Assembly (NCBI RefSeq): GCF_963924675.1
Contig: NW_027077402.1
Coordinates: 2,294,001-2,358,000 of the forward strand
DNA: 64,000 bases
Reading direction: 5' to 3'
Origin: Phocoena phocoena
Lineage: Eukaryota > Chordata > Mammalia > Artiodactyla > Phocoenidae
Under the pieces are notes generated by a model. That model saw only the letters and a program-made list of their open reading frames with translations, did no database searches and was not told the origin of the DNA. Both the position numbers and the translations under genes were made by a program. Shown one piece after another: positions 12,229-23,636 of the stretch. Position 1 is the first letter of the stretch, and each line of letters opens with the position of its first letter.

Positions 12229-13976
12229 CTGATAGCACTGGTGAGTTTCGGTGAGCAAATGCAGACCCTTTGAAGTCATACTGCATGGTACCCATTCCAT
12301 GGGTCCCAACTCTCCAGGTTCAAGGCATTCTTCCTCCAGCTAAAACATGCATGGGAAACCCAGAGTATCGTCCACCGTGTGATTGGGAAACGATTTAAAA
12401 TGCATCTCAGTTTTCGTATCCTGGTCCTCGGATTCACCATTCCAGATGCTTTACTAACACTCTCCCCGCTTGGAGAGTCAGTGCCTTTAACCTCCTGTTT
12501 CGCACAGCTTGCCATTTCTGTGCAAGATGAACAGGAATAGGGAGAGCCAATGAGAGACTAGCTGTAGGTGTCTGCACGGGCAAATGTAACGCTCATTGCC
12601 CACCAGGAAGAGGAATTAAACAAAGGCTCAGTGTGCCCTGCTGGAAACAGATTAGGGCCTGAAGCAATCCTGCGGTTTTGTTACCAGCTCACAAGAAAGC
12701 GAGTTGAAGAAAGGAGCTCAGGGGCACTGTACTTCACAAACCTGCAGAGTTATAAATGACAGCTATCCTCCAAAAATATATTGAAGTAAGCCTGCGAAGG
12801 GGACTTGAAAGTGGGGCTGAATTTCAAGAAAACGATTGCAGGGGGTAGACTGGAATTGCCCTGAAAGCATAGGAAAAGAGGCAGAACGTCGACAATGATG
12901 CACTTGGCCAAAAAGGGCGTATGCGTTTTTTCCTGAATATATTCAGGAAAAAACGCATACGCCCTTTTTGGCCAACCAAGCAAGCCTGTAAAGGAAATCT
13001 GCACTACAATGAAATCTCACTGCCCCCCCGGGCAAAAGGGCCATCTGAAAAAAGTGTAAAATCCAGAAAGGTAGGACAGGATATGGAGAACAGGGAGCAT
13101 TGTTATGCTGATTGGCAGGATGTAAATTGCCAGCAGCCACCCTGGAGAAGTGTATGGTGTTTCCTGAAACACGTAAGAAACAAAGCAACACAGCCTATGG
13201 CACTTCCACTTATGGTCCTATAGCTTACGGAAATTAAAATCAAAAACAGACAGCCACCCCAATATTTGGGACGGCTGTGTTCACAAGAAGCTCGTCTACA
13301 GTATCAGGTAAATATCCCAGAAAGCAAAAAATGGATAAAGAAGTTGTGGCACGTACGTACAATGCAATATAACTCAGCAATGAAATCTGTGTCATCAGGC
13401 CCGTAGCGGCATAGTGAGTGGATGCAGGTACGGTGATTCTACGTGAACTACGTCACACAGAAAAAGAAACATTATAAGATATCTCTAATACACAGAATGT
13501 AAACTTGACTACACATGAACTGAATTACAAAAAAGAACAGGGTCTCAAATTTACAAAACCAACAAGTGCTTGCTTATGGGGAAAGGTGCGTTGGGGTGCT
13601 GCATAAAACCAGAGACTGAAATTAGCACAGATAACATTCCATAAGCCAAATATGTAATAGACAAGACCTACTCCTTGCTCAACGAAATGGACTCAACACC
13701 ACATATTCAACGCCTAGGAATATACCTGACTAGGAAGAATCTTAAAACCCATGGATATATATGTCTCCGTAAGGGAATCAAGCGTGTGTACTGCGGCCGA
13801 AACGCAGCAGTGAAAATCCGATAAATCCCATTATCAAAATAAATTTCGAAAACAAAACACAAAGACAGTGAAATAGAGAGCAATTCTTAACTAATTCACT
13901 CAGGGCATGTGATGCAACCGGGATTGACCACATCTACACCCAGAACTGGTTGAGACATAAGGCTGGACACTTCAGG
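12229..13976 (+). repeat. sat1 monomer 8
   Basis: Full-length, 1,748 bp, with a perfect palindrome. It opens with the variant CTGATAGCACTGG after TTCTGG, as do monomers 10 and 12. Confidence 0.93.
12904..12975. repeat. 72-bp perfect palindrome (monomer 8)
   Basis: All 36 pairs match. Confidence 0.96.
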
Positions 13977-15723
13977 CTGATAGCATTGGTGAGTTTCGGT
14001 GAGCAAATGCAGACTCTTTGAAGTCATACTGCATGGTACCCATTCCATGGGTCCCAACTCTCCAAGTTCAAGGCATTCTTCCTCCAGCTAAAACATGCAT
14101 GGGAAACCCAGAGTATCGTCCACCGTGTGATTGGGAAATGATTTAAAATGCATCTCAGTTTTCGTTTCCTGGTCCTCGGGTTCACCATTCCAGATGCTTT
14201 ACTAACACTCTCCCCGCTTGGAGAGTCAGTGCCTTTAACCTCCTGTTTGGCACAGCTTGCAATTTCTGTGCAAGATGAACAGGAATAGGGAGAACCAATG
14301 AGAGACTAGCTGTAGGTGTCTGCACGGGCAAATGTAACGCTCATTGCCCACCAGTAAGAGGAATTAAACAAAGGCTCAGTGTGCCCTGCTGGAAACAGAT
14401 TAGGGCCTGAAGCAATCCTGCGGTTTTGTGCCCAGCTCACAAGAAAGCGAGTTGAAGAAAGGAGCTCAGGGGCACTGTACTTCACAAACCTGCAGAGTTA
14501 TAAATGACAGCTATCCTCCAAAAATATATTGAAGTAAGCCTGCGAAGGGGACTTGAAAGCGGGGCTGAATTTCAGGAAAACGATTGCAGGGGGTAGACTG
14601 GAATTGCCCTGAAAGCATAGGAAAAGAGGCACAACGTCGACAATGATGCACTTGGCCAAAAAGGGCGTATGCGTTTTTTCCTGAATATATTCAGGAAAAA
14701 ACGCATACGCTCTTTTTGGCCAACCAAGCAAGCCTGAAAAGGAAATCTGCACTACAATGAAATCTCACTGCCCCCCCGGGCAAAAGGGCCATCTGAAATA
14801 AGTGTAAAATCCAGAAAGGTAGGACAGGATATGGAGAACAGGGAGCCTTGTTATGCTGATTGGCAGGATGTAAATTGCCAGCAGCCACCCTGGAGAAGTG
14901 TATGGTGTTTCCTGAAATACGTAAGAAACAAAGCAACACAGCCTATGGCACTTCCACTTATGGTCCTATAGCTTACGGAAATTAAAATCAAAAACAGACA
15001 GCCACCCCAATATTTGGGACGGCTGTGTTCACAAGAAGCTCGTCTACAGTATCAGGTAAATATCCCAGAAAGCAAAAAATGGATAAAGAAGTTGTGGAAC
15101 GTACGTGCAATGCCATATCACTCAGCAATGAAATCTGTGTCATCAGTCCCGTAGCGGCATAGTAAGTGGATGCAGGTACGGTGATTCTACGTGAACTACG
15201 TCACACAGAAAAAGAAACATCATAAGATATCACTAATACACGGAATGTAAACTTGACTACACATGAACTGAATTACAAAGCAGAACATGGTCTCAAATTT
15301 AGAAAACCAACTAGTGCTTGCTTATGGGGAAAGGTGCGTTGGGGTGCTGCATAAAACCAGAGACTGAAATTAGCACAGATAACATTCCATAAGCCAAATA
15401 TGTAATAGACAAGACCTACTCCTTGCTCAACGAAATGGACTCAACACCACATATTCAACGCCTAGGAATATACCTGACTAGGAAGAATCTTAAAACCCAT
15501 GGATATTATGTCTCCGTAAGAGAATCAAGCGTGTGTACAGCGGCGGAAATGCAGCAGTGAAAATCCGATAAATCCCATTATCAAAATAAATTTCGAAAAC
15601 AAAACACAAAGACAGTGAAATAGAGAGCAATTCTTAAATAATTCACTCAGGGCATGTGATGCAACCGGGATTGACCACATCTACACCCAGAGCTGGTTGA
15701 GACATAAGGCTGGACACTTCTGG
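13977..15723 (+). repeat. sat1 monomer 9
   Basis: Full-length, 1,747 bp, opening with the common variant CTGATAGCATTGG. One right-arm substitution in the palindrome. Confidence 0.93.
14652..14723. repeat. Palindrome with one right-arm change (monomer 9)
   Basis: The right arm reads CATACGCTCTTTTT where perfect copies have CATACGCCCTTTTT. Confidence 0.95.
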
Positions 15724-17471
15724 CTGATAGCACTGGTGAGTTTCAGTGAGCAAATGCAGACCCTTTGAAGTCATACTGCATGGTACCCATTCCATGGGTC
15801 CCAACTCTCCAGGTTCAAGGCATTCTTCCTCCAGCTAAAACATGCATGAGAAACCCAGAGTATCGTCCACCGTGTGATTGGGAAACGATTTAAAATGCAT
15901 CTCAGTTTTCGTATCCTGGTCCTCGGGTTCACCATTCCAGATGCTTTACTAACACTCTCCCCGCTTGGAGAGTCAGTGCCTTTAACCTCCTGTTTGGCAC
16001 AGCTTGCCATTTCTGTGCAAGATGAACAGGAATAGGGAGAACCAATGAGAGACTAGCTGTAGGTGTCTGCACGGGCAAATGTAACACTCATTGCCCACCA
16101 GGAAGAGGAATTAAAAAAAGGCTCAGTGTGCCCTGCTGGAAACAGATTAGGGCCTGAAGCAATCCTGCGGTTTTGTGCCCAGGTCACAAGAAAGCGAGTT
16201 GAAGAAAGGAGCTCAGGGGCACTGTACTTCACAAACCTGCAGAGTTATAAATGACAGCTATCCTCCAAAAATATATTGAAGTAAGCCTGCGAAGGGGACT
16301 TGAAAGCGGGGCTGAATTTCAGGAAAACGATTGCAGGGGATAGACTGGAATTGCCTTGAAAGCATAGGAAAAGAGGCACAACGTCGACAATGATGCACTT
16401 GGCCAAAAAGAGCGTATGCGTTTTTCCCTGAATATATTCAGGAAAAAACGCATACGCCCTTTTTGGCCAACCAAGCAAGCCTGTAAAGGAAATCTGCACT
16501 ACAATGAAATCTCACTGCCCCCCCGGGCAAAAGGGCCATCTGAAAAAAGTGTAAAATCCAGAAAGGTAGGACAGGATATGGAGAACAGGGAGCCTTGTTA
16601 TGCTGATTGGCAGGATGTAAATTGCCAGCAGCCACCCTGGAGAAGTGTATGGTGTTTCCTGAAACACGTAAGAAACAAAGCAAAACAGCCTATGGCACTT
16701 CCACTTATGGTCCTATAGCTTACGGAAATTAAAATCAAAAACAGACAGCCACCCCAATATTTGGGACGGCTGTGTTCACAAGAAGCTCGTCTACAGTATC
16801 AGGTAAATATCCCAGAAAGCAAAAAATGGATAAAGAAGTTGTGGCACGTACGTACAATGCAATATCACTCAGCAATGAAATCTGTGTCATCAGGCCCGTA
16901 GCGGCATAGTGAGTCTATGCAGGTACGGTGATTCTACGTGAACTACGTCACAGAGAAAAAGAAACATCATAAGATATCACTAATACACGGAATGTAAACT
17001 TGACTACACATGAACTGAATTACAAAAAAGAACAGGGTCTCAAATTTAGAAAACCAACTAGTGCTTGCTTATGGGGAAAGGTGCCTTGGGGTGCTGCATA
17101 AAACCAGAGACTGAAATTAGCACAGATAACTTTCCATAAGCTAAATATGTAATAGAAAAGACCTACTCCTTGCTCAACGAAATGGACCCAACACCACATA
17201 TTCAACACCTAGGAATATACCTGACTAGGAAGAATCTTAAAACCCATGGATATATATGTCTCCGTAAGAGAATCAAGCGTGTGTACAGCGGCCGAAACGC
17301 AGCAGTGAAAATCCGATAAATCCCATTATCAAAATAAATTTCGAAAGCAAAACACAAAGACAGTGAAATAGAGAGCAATTCTTAAATAATTCACTCAGGG
17401 CATGTGATGCAACCGGGATTTACCACATCTACACCCAGAGCTGGTTGAGACATAAGGCTGGACACTTCAGG
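15724..17471 (+). repeat. sat1 monomer 10
   Basis: Full-length, 1,748 bp. It opens with the CACTGG variant shared with monomers 8 and 12. Here the palindrome changes are in the left arm. Confidence 0.93.
16399..16470. repeat. Palindrome with left-arm changes (monomer 10)
   Basis: The left arm reads AAAAAGAGCG and TTTTTCCC where perfect copies have AAAAAGGGCG and TTTTTTCC. The right arm is the consensus. Confidence 0.95.
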
Positions 17472-19219
17472 CTGATAGCATTGGTGAGTTTCGGTGAGCA
17501 AATGCAGACCCTTTGAAGTCATACTGCATGGTACCCATTCCATGGGTCCCAACTCTCCAGGTTCAAGGGATTCTTCGTCCAGCTAAAACATGCATGGGAA
17601 ACCCAGAGTATCGTCCACCGTGTGATTGGGAAACGATTTAAAATGCATCTCAGTTTTCGTATCCTGGTCCTCGGGTTCACCATTCCAGATGCTTTACTAT
17701 CACTCTCCCCGCTTGGAGAGTCAGTGCCTTTAACCTCCTGTTTCGCACAGCTTGCAATTTCTGTGCAAGATGAACAGGAATAGGGAGAACCAATGAGAGA
17801 CTAGCTGTAGGTGTCTGCACGGGCAAATGTAACGCTCATTGCCCACCAGGAAGAGGAATTAAACAAAGGCTCAGTGTGCCCTGCTGGAAACAGATTAGGG
17901 CCTGAAGCAATCCTGCGGTTTTGTGCCCAGCTCACAAGAAAGCGAGTTGAAGAAAGGAGCTCAGGGGCACTGTACTTCACAAACCTGCAGAGTTATAAAT
18001 GACAGCTATCCTCCAAAAATATATTGAAGTAAGCCTGCGAAGGGGACTTGAAAGCGGGGCTGAATTTCAGGAAAACGATTGCAGGGGGTAGACTGGAATT
18101 GCCCTGAAAGCATAGGAAAAGAGGCAGAACGTCGACAATGATGCACTTGGCCAAAAAGGGCGTATGCGTTTTTTCCTGAATATATTCAGGAAAAAACGCA
18201 TACGCCCTTTTTGGCCAACCAAGCAAGCCTGTAAAGGAAATCTGCACTACAATGAAATCTCACTGCCCCCCCGGGCAAAAGGGCCATCTGAAAAAAGTGT
18301 AAAATCCAGAAAGGTAGGACAGGATATGGAGAACAGGGAGCCTTGTTATGCTGATTGGCAGGATGTAAATTGCCAGCAGCCACCCTGGAGAAGTGTATGG
18401 TGTTTCCTGAAACACGTAAGAAACAAAGCAACACAGCCTATGGCACTTCCACTTATGGTCCTATAGCTTACGGAAATTAAAATCAAAAACAGACAGCCAC
18501 CCCAATATTTGGGACGGCTGTGTTCACAAGAAGCTCGTCTACAGTATCAGGTAAATATCCCAGAAAGCAAAAAATGGATAAAGAAGTTGTGGCACGTACG
18601 TACAATGCAATATCACTCAGCAATGAAATCTGTGTCATGAGGCCCGTAGCGGCATAGTGAGTGGATGCAGGTACGGTGATTCTACGTGAACTACGTCACA
18701 CAGAAAAAGAAACATCATAAGATATCACTAATACACGGAATGTAAACTTGACTACACATGAACTGAATTACAAAACAGAACAGGGTCTCAAATTTAGAAA
18801 ACCAACTAGTGCTTGCTTATGGGGAAAGGTGCATTGGGGTGCTGCATAAAACCAGAGACTGAAATTAGCACAGATAACATTCCATAAGCCAAATATGTAA
18901 TAGACAAGACCTACTCCTTGCTCAACGAAATGGACTCAACACCACATATTCAACGCCTAGGAATATACCTGACTAGGAAGCATCTTAAAACCCATGGATA
19001 TATATGTCTCCATAAGAGAATCAAGTGTGTGTACAGTGGCGGAAATGCAGCAGTGAAAATCCGATAAATCCCATTATCAAAATAAATTTCGAAAACAAAA
19101 CACAAAGACAGTGAAATAGAGAGCAATTCTTAAATAATTCACTCAGGGCATGTGATGCAACCGGGATTGACCACATCTACACCCAGAGCTGGTTGAGACA
19201 TAAGGCTGGACACTTCTGG
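17472..19219 (+). repeat. sat1 monomer 11
   Basis: Full-length, 1,748 bp, with a perfect palindrome. It is the last monomer that looks close to consensus; divergence rises sharply from monomer 12. Confidence 0.93.
18147..18218. repeat. 72-bp perfect palindrome (monomer 11)
   Basis: All 36 pairs match. Confidence 0.96.
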
Positions 19220-20960
19220 CTGATAGCACTGGTGAGTTTCGGTGAGCAAATGCAGACCCTTTGAAGTCATACTGCATGGTACCCATTCCATGGGTCCCAA
19301 CTCTCCAGGTTCAAGGGATTCTTCCTTCACCTAAAACATGCATGGGAAACCCAGAGTATGGTCCACCGTGTGATTGGGAAAGGATTTAAAATGCATCTCA
19401 GTTTTGGTATCCTGGTCCTCGGGTTCACCATTCCAGATGCTTTACCAAGACTCTCCCCACTTGGAGAGTCAGTGCCTTTAACCTCCTGTTTGGCACAGTT
19501 TGCAATTTCTGTGCAAGATGAACAGGAATAGGGAGAACCAATGAGAGACTAGCTGTAGGTGTCTGCACGGGCAAATGTAACGTTCATTTCCCACCAGGAA
19601 GAGAAATTAAACAAAATCTCAGCGTGCCCTGCCAGAAACAGATTAGGGCCTGAAGCAATCCTGTGATTTTGTGCCCGCTCACAAGAAAGCGAGTTGAAGA
19701 AAGGAGCTCAGGGACACTGTAATTCACACACCTGCAGAGTTATAAATGACAGCTATCCTCCAAAAATATATTGAAGTAAGCCTGCGAAGGGGACTTGAAA
19801 GCGGGGCAGAATTTCAGGAAAACGATTGCAGGGGTAGACTGGAATTGCCCTGAAACGATAGGAAAAGAGGCAGAACGTCGACAATGATGCACTTGGCCAA
19901 AAACGGCGTATGCGTTTTTTCCTGAATATATTCAGGAAAAAACGCATATGCTCTTTATGGCAAACCAAGCAAGCATGTAAAGAAATCTGCACTACAATGA
20001 AGTCTCACTGCCCCCCGTTCAAAAGGGCCATCTTGAAAAAGAGTAAAATCCAGAAAGGCAGGACAGGGCATGGAGAAGAGAGAGCCTTGTTATGATGATG
20101 GGTGTGATGTAAATTGCCAACAGACACTCTGGAGAAATATATGGTGTTTCCTGAATACCTAAAAAACAAAGCAACAGAGCCAACGCACTTCCACTTATTG
20201 TCCTATAGCTTAGGAAAATTAAGATCAAAAACACACATCCACCCCAAAGTTTCGGACGGCTCTGTTTCCAAGAACCTCGTCTACACTACAAGTTATATAT
20301 GCCAAAAGGCGATAAACAGACAAAGAAATTGCGGTACGTACGTACAATGGAATATCACCCAGCAAAGAAATCTATGTCATCAGGCCCGTCGCGGCATAAT
20401 GACTGGATTCAGGTACGATGATAATACGTGAAATAAGTCACACAGAAAGAGAAACATCATAAGATGTCACTAATACAGGGAATGTAAACTTGGCTATACA
20501 TGAACTGAATTACAAAAGAGAAGAGGGTCTCAAATTAAGAAGACCAAGTTATGCTTGCTTAATGGGAAAGGTGAGTTGGGCTTCTGCATAAAACCAGAGA
20601 TTGAAATTAGCACAGCTACCGTTCTAAAACCCAAATATGTAATAGAGAAGACCTATTCCTTGCTCAACGAAATGGACTCAACACCCCATATTCAACGCCT
20701 AGGAATATACCTGACTAGGAAAATTCTTAAAACACATGGATTTATATGTCTCTGTAAGAGAATCAAGCGTGTGTACAGCGGCATAACCTCAGCAGTGAAA
20801 ATCCGAAAAATCTCATTATCAAAATAAATTTCAAAAACAAACACAATGACAGTGCAGTAGAGAGCAATCCTTAAATAATTCACTCAGGGCTTCTCATGCA
20901 ACCTGGATTTACCACATCTACACCCAGAGCTGGTTGAGACATAAGGCTGGACACTTCGGG
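19220..20960 (+). repeat. sat1 monomer 12 (diverged edge copy)
   Basis: 1,741 bp, with many substitutions and small indels spread over its length, especially after 19,560. Its first bases still match the monomer 8/10 variant. Confidence 0.92.
19893..19964. repeat. Decayed palindrome (monomer 12)
   Basis: Left arm AAAAACGGCG. Right arm has CATATGCTC and TTATGGCAAA. The centre and T/A runs are intact; several outer pairs are lost. Confidence 0.92.
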
Positions 20961-21593
20961 CTGAGAGCATTGGTGACGTTCGGTGCGCAAATGCAGACCC
21001 TTTGTAGTCATACTGCATAGTACCCATTCCATGGGTCCCAACACTCCAGGTTCAAGGGATACTTCCTTCAGCTAAAACATGAATGAGAAAACCAGAGTAT
21101 GGTCCACAGTATGACTGGGAAATGTTTTTAAACACATCTCAGTTTTTATCCCCTGGTACTTGTCTTAACTATTCCAGATGCTTGACTAACACTCTCCCCA
21201 CTTGGAGAGTCAGTGTCTTTAACCTCCTGTTTGGCAGAGTTCGAAATTTCTGTGCAAGATGAACAGTAATAGGGAGAACCAATCAGAGACAAGCCGTAGG
21301 TGCCTGCTCGGGCAAATGTAATGCTCATTTCACACCAGGAAGAGGAATTAACCAAAGGCTCAACATGCCATGTCAGAGCCAGAGTAGCACCTGAAGCAAT
21401 CCTCCAGATTTTCAGCCAGCTGCAAGAAAGCGAGTTGAAGAAAGGAGCTCGGGGGAACTGTAATTCACAAACCTGCAGAGTTATAAATCACAGTTATCAT
21501 CCAAAAATATACTGAAGTAAGTCTGTGAAGAGGACTTGAGCGCGGGGCAGAATTTCAGGAAAAGGATTTCAGGGCGTAGAGCGCAATTTCATT

Positions 21594-21606
21594 TAAAGCA
21601 TAGGAA
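21594..21606 (+). repeat. 5' target-site duplication of the SINE
   Basis: TAAAGCATAGGAA; its partner is at 21,820-21,832. The same word occurs once, uninterrupted, at this offset in the less diverged monomers and in the degenerate ones with TTTAAAGCATAGGAA-like text. Confidence 0.88.
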
Positions 21607-21819
21607 GGGCTTCCCTGGTGGCGCAGTGGTTGAGAGTCCGTCTGCCAATGCAGGGGACACGGGTTCGTGCCCTGGTCCGGGAAGATCCCACATGCCACGG
21701 AGTGCCTGGGCTCGTGAGCCATAGCCGCTGAGCCTGCGCGTCCGGAACCTGTGCTCTGCATCGGGAGAGGCCACAACAGTGAGAGGCCCGCGTACCACAA
21801 AAAAAAAAAAAATAAAAAA
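21607..21819 (+). mobile_element. CHR-type tRNA-derived SINE of cetaceans, with target-site duplication
   Basis: The body begins GGGCTTCCCTGGTGGCGCAG and ends GAGAGGCCCGCGTACCACA followed by an A-rich tail, the hallmark of the CHR SINE family of whales and relatives. The tRNA-derived head has an A-box-like TGGCGCAGTGG at 21,619-21,629 and a B-box-like GGTTCGTGCCC at 21,662-21,672. The 13-bp flanking repeat TAAAGCATAGGAA occurs at 21,594-21,606 and 21,820-21,832, so this is a clean retroposon insertion into a pre-existing sat1 monomer, about 30 bp before its palindrome. Confidence 0.93.
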
Positions 21820-21832
21820 TAAAGCATAGGAA
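21820..21832 (+). repeat. 3' target-site duplication of the SINE
   Basis: TAAAGCATAGGAA directly after the A-rich tail, continuing into normal monomer sequence (AAGAGGCAGAACG). Confidence 0.88.
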
Positions 21833-21860
21833 AAGAGGCAGAACGTCGACAATGATGCAC

Positions 21861-21932
21861 TTGGCCAAAAAGGGCGTATGCGTTTTGTCCTGAATATATT
21901 CAGGAAAAAACGCATACGCCCTCTTTGGCCAA
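21861..21932. repeat. Near-perfect palindrome (monomer 13)
   Basis: Two differences from consensus: TTTTGTCC in the left arm and CCCTCTTTGG in the right arm. Confidence 0.94.
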
Positions 21933-22931
21933 CCAAGCAAGCCTGTAAAGGAAATTTGCATTTCAATGAAGTCTCACTGCCCCCCGGTCAAAAGAGCCAT
22001 CTGGAAAAAGTGTAATATCCAGAAAGGCAGGACAGGCCATTGAGAACAGGGAGCCTTGTTATGCTGATGGTCGGGATGTAAATTGCCAACAGCCACTCTG
22101 GAGAAGTGTATGGTGTTTCCTGAAACACGTAAGAAATGAAGCAACACAGCCTATGGCACTTAAACTTATGGTCCTATAGCTTAGGGAAATTAAAATGAAA
22201 AACACACAGCCACCCCAAGGTTTGGGACGGCTCTTTCTACAAGAACCTTGTCTATGGTACAAGTTAAATATCCCAGAAAGCGAAAAATGGATAAAGAAGT
22301 TGTGGTACGTACGTACAATGGAATATCACTCAGCAATGAAATCTATGTCATCAGGCCGTAGCGGCATAGTGAGTGGATGCAGGTACGGTGATTCTACATG
22401 AACTACGTCACACAGAAAAAGAAACATCATAAGATATCACTAATACACGGAATGTAAACTTGACTACACATGAACTGAATTACAAGACAGAACAGGGTCG
22501 CAAATTTAGAAAACCAACTAGTGCTTGCTTATGGGGAAAGGTGAGTTGCGGTGTTGCATAAAGCCAGAGATTAAAATTAGCAAAGATACCGTTCCGTAAG
22601 CCAAATATGTTATAGACAAGACCTAATCTTTGCTCAAGGAGATGGACTTAGCACCACATATTCAACGCTTAGGAATACACCTGACTGGGAAGAATCTTAA
22701 AACCCATGAATTTATATGTCTCCGTAAGAGAATCAAGTGTGTGTACAGCAGCATAAATGCAGCAGTGAAAATCCGATAAAACCCATTATCAAAATAAATT
22801 TCAATAACAAATCACAATGACAGTGAAATAGAGAGCAATTCTTAAATAATTCACTCAGGGCTTGTGATGCAACCTGGATTTACCACATCTACAACCAGAG
22901 TTGGGTGAGACATAAGGCTGGACACTTCGGG

Positions 22932-23636
22932 CTGATAGCATTGGTGAGTTTCGGTGAGCAAATGCAGACCATTTGAAGTCATAGTGCATGGTACCCATTC
23001 CAAGAGTCTCAACTCTCCAGGTTCAAGGGATTCTTCCTTCAGGTAAAACATGCATGGGAAACACAGAGTATGGTCCACCGTGTGATTGGGAAACGTTTTT
23101 AAATGCTTCTCAGTTATCGTCCCCTGGTATTCGTGTTCACCATTCCAGACGCTTTACTAACACTCTCCCCACTTGGAGAGTCAGTGCCTTTAACCTCCTG
23201 TTTGGCACAGCTTGCAATTTCTGCGCAAGATGAACAGGAATAGGGAGAACCAATTATAGACTAGCTGTAGGTGTCTGCACGGGTAAATGTAACGCTCATT
23301 TCCCACCAGGAAGAGGAATTAACCAAAGGCTCAGCGTGCCCTGCCGGAACCAGATTAGGTCTTGAAGAAATTCTGTGGTGTTGTGCCCAGCTCACAACAT
23401 AGTGAGTTGAAGAAAGGAGTTCAAGGGCTCTGTAATTCACAAACCTGCAGAGTTATAAATGACAGCTATCGTCCAAAATTATATTGAAGTAAGCCTGCGA
23501 AGAGGACTTGAAAGCGGGGCAGAATTTCAGGAAAACAATTTCAGGGGATAGACTGGAATTGCACTTAAAGCATAGGAAAAGAGGCAGAACGTCGACAATG
23601 GTGTACTTGGCCAAAAAGGATATATGCGTTTTATCC
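22932..23636 (+). repeat. sat1 monomer 14, truncated at offset ~705
   Basis: Normal monomer sequence up to TATATGCGTTTTATCC, then an abrupt switch to sat2 (AGAGCCCTCATT). The break falls about 6 bp short of the palindrome centre. Confidence 0.9.
23607..23636. repeat. Left arm only of the palindrome (monomer 14)
   Basis: TTGGCCAAAAAGG through TTATCC, with the right arm missing because the sat1/sat2 junction cuts here. The lone arm is also diverged (GGATATATGCG). Confidence 0.85.

Larger units (their letters stand above)
20961..22931 (+). repeat. sat1 monomer 13 (diverged, interrupted by a SINE)
   Basis: 1,971 bp in total. Removing the SINE and one target-site copy (226 bp) leaves 1,745 bp, the normal monomer length. 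Strongly diverged in its first third. Confidence 0.93.
1..23636 (+). repeat. Satellite array sat1: 13.4 tandem monomers of ~1,747 bp
   Basis: Head-to-tail copies of one monomer; I set its start at the recurring CTGATAGCATTGG. Starts fall at 1, 1748, 3493, 5238, 6986, 8734, 10481, 12229, 13977, 15724, 17472, 19220, 20961 and 22932. Spacing is 1,741-1,748 bp except 1,971 bp where a SINE is inserted. Each monomer has three parts: an unidentified first third (offset 1-675), a 72-bp palindrome (offset 676-747), and a decayed L1 3' end (about offset 772-1640) followed by a short tail. Monomers 1-11 look nearly identical; 12-14 are clearly more diverged. Period and host signs match the common cetacean satellite. 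The array is already running at base 1, so it extends to the left. Confidence 0.95.

Noticed and set aside
21607..21700. A functional tRNA gene
   Set aside because: A- and B-box-like words are present, but the body, A-rich tail and target duplication show a SINE, and no cloverleaf can be drawn.
522..23078. Short open frames of 60-125 codons repeated in every sat1 monomer on both strands
   Set aside because: They recur at fixed offsets with random stop changes between monomers. Several begin in the palindrome and so appear on both strands. Only the L1 ORF2-like relic has a recognisable origin.
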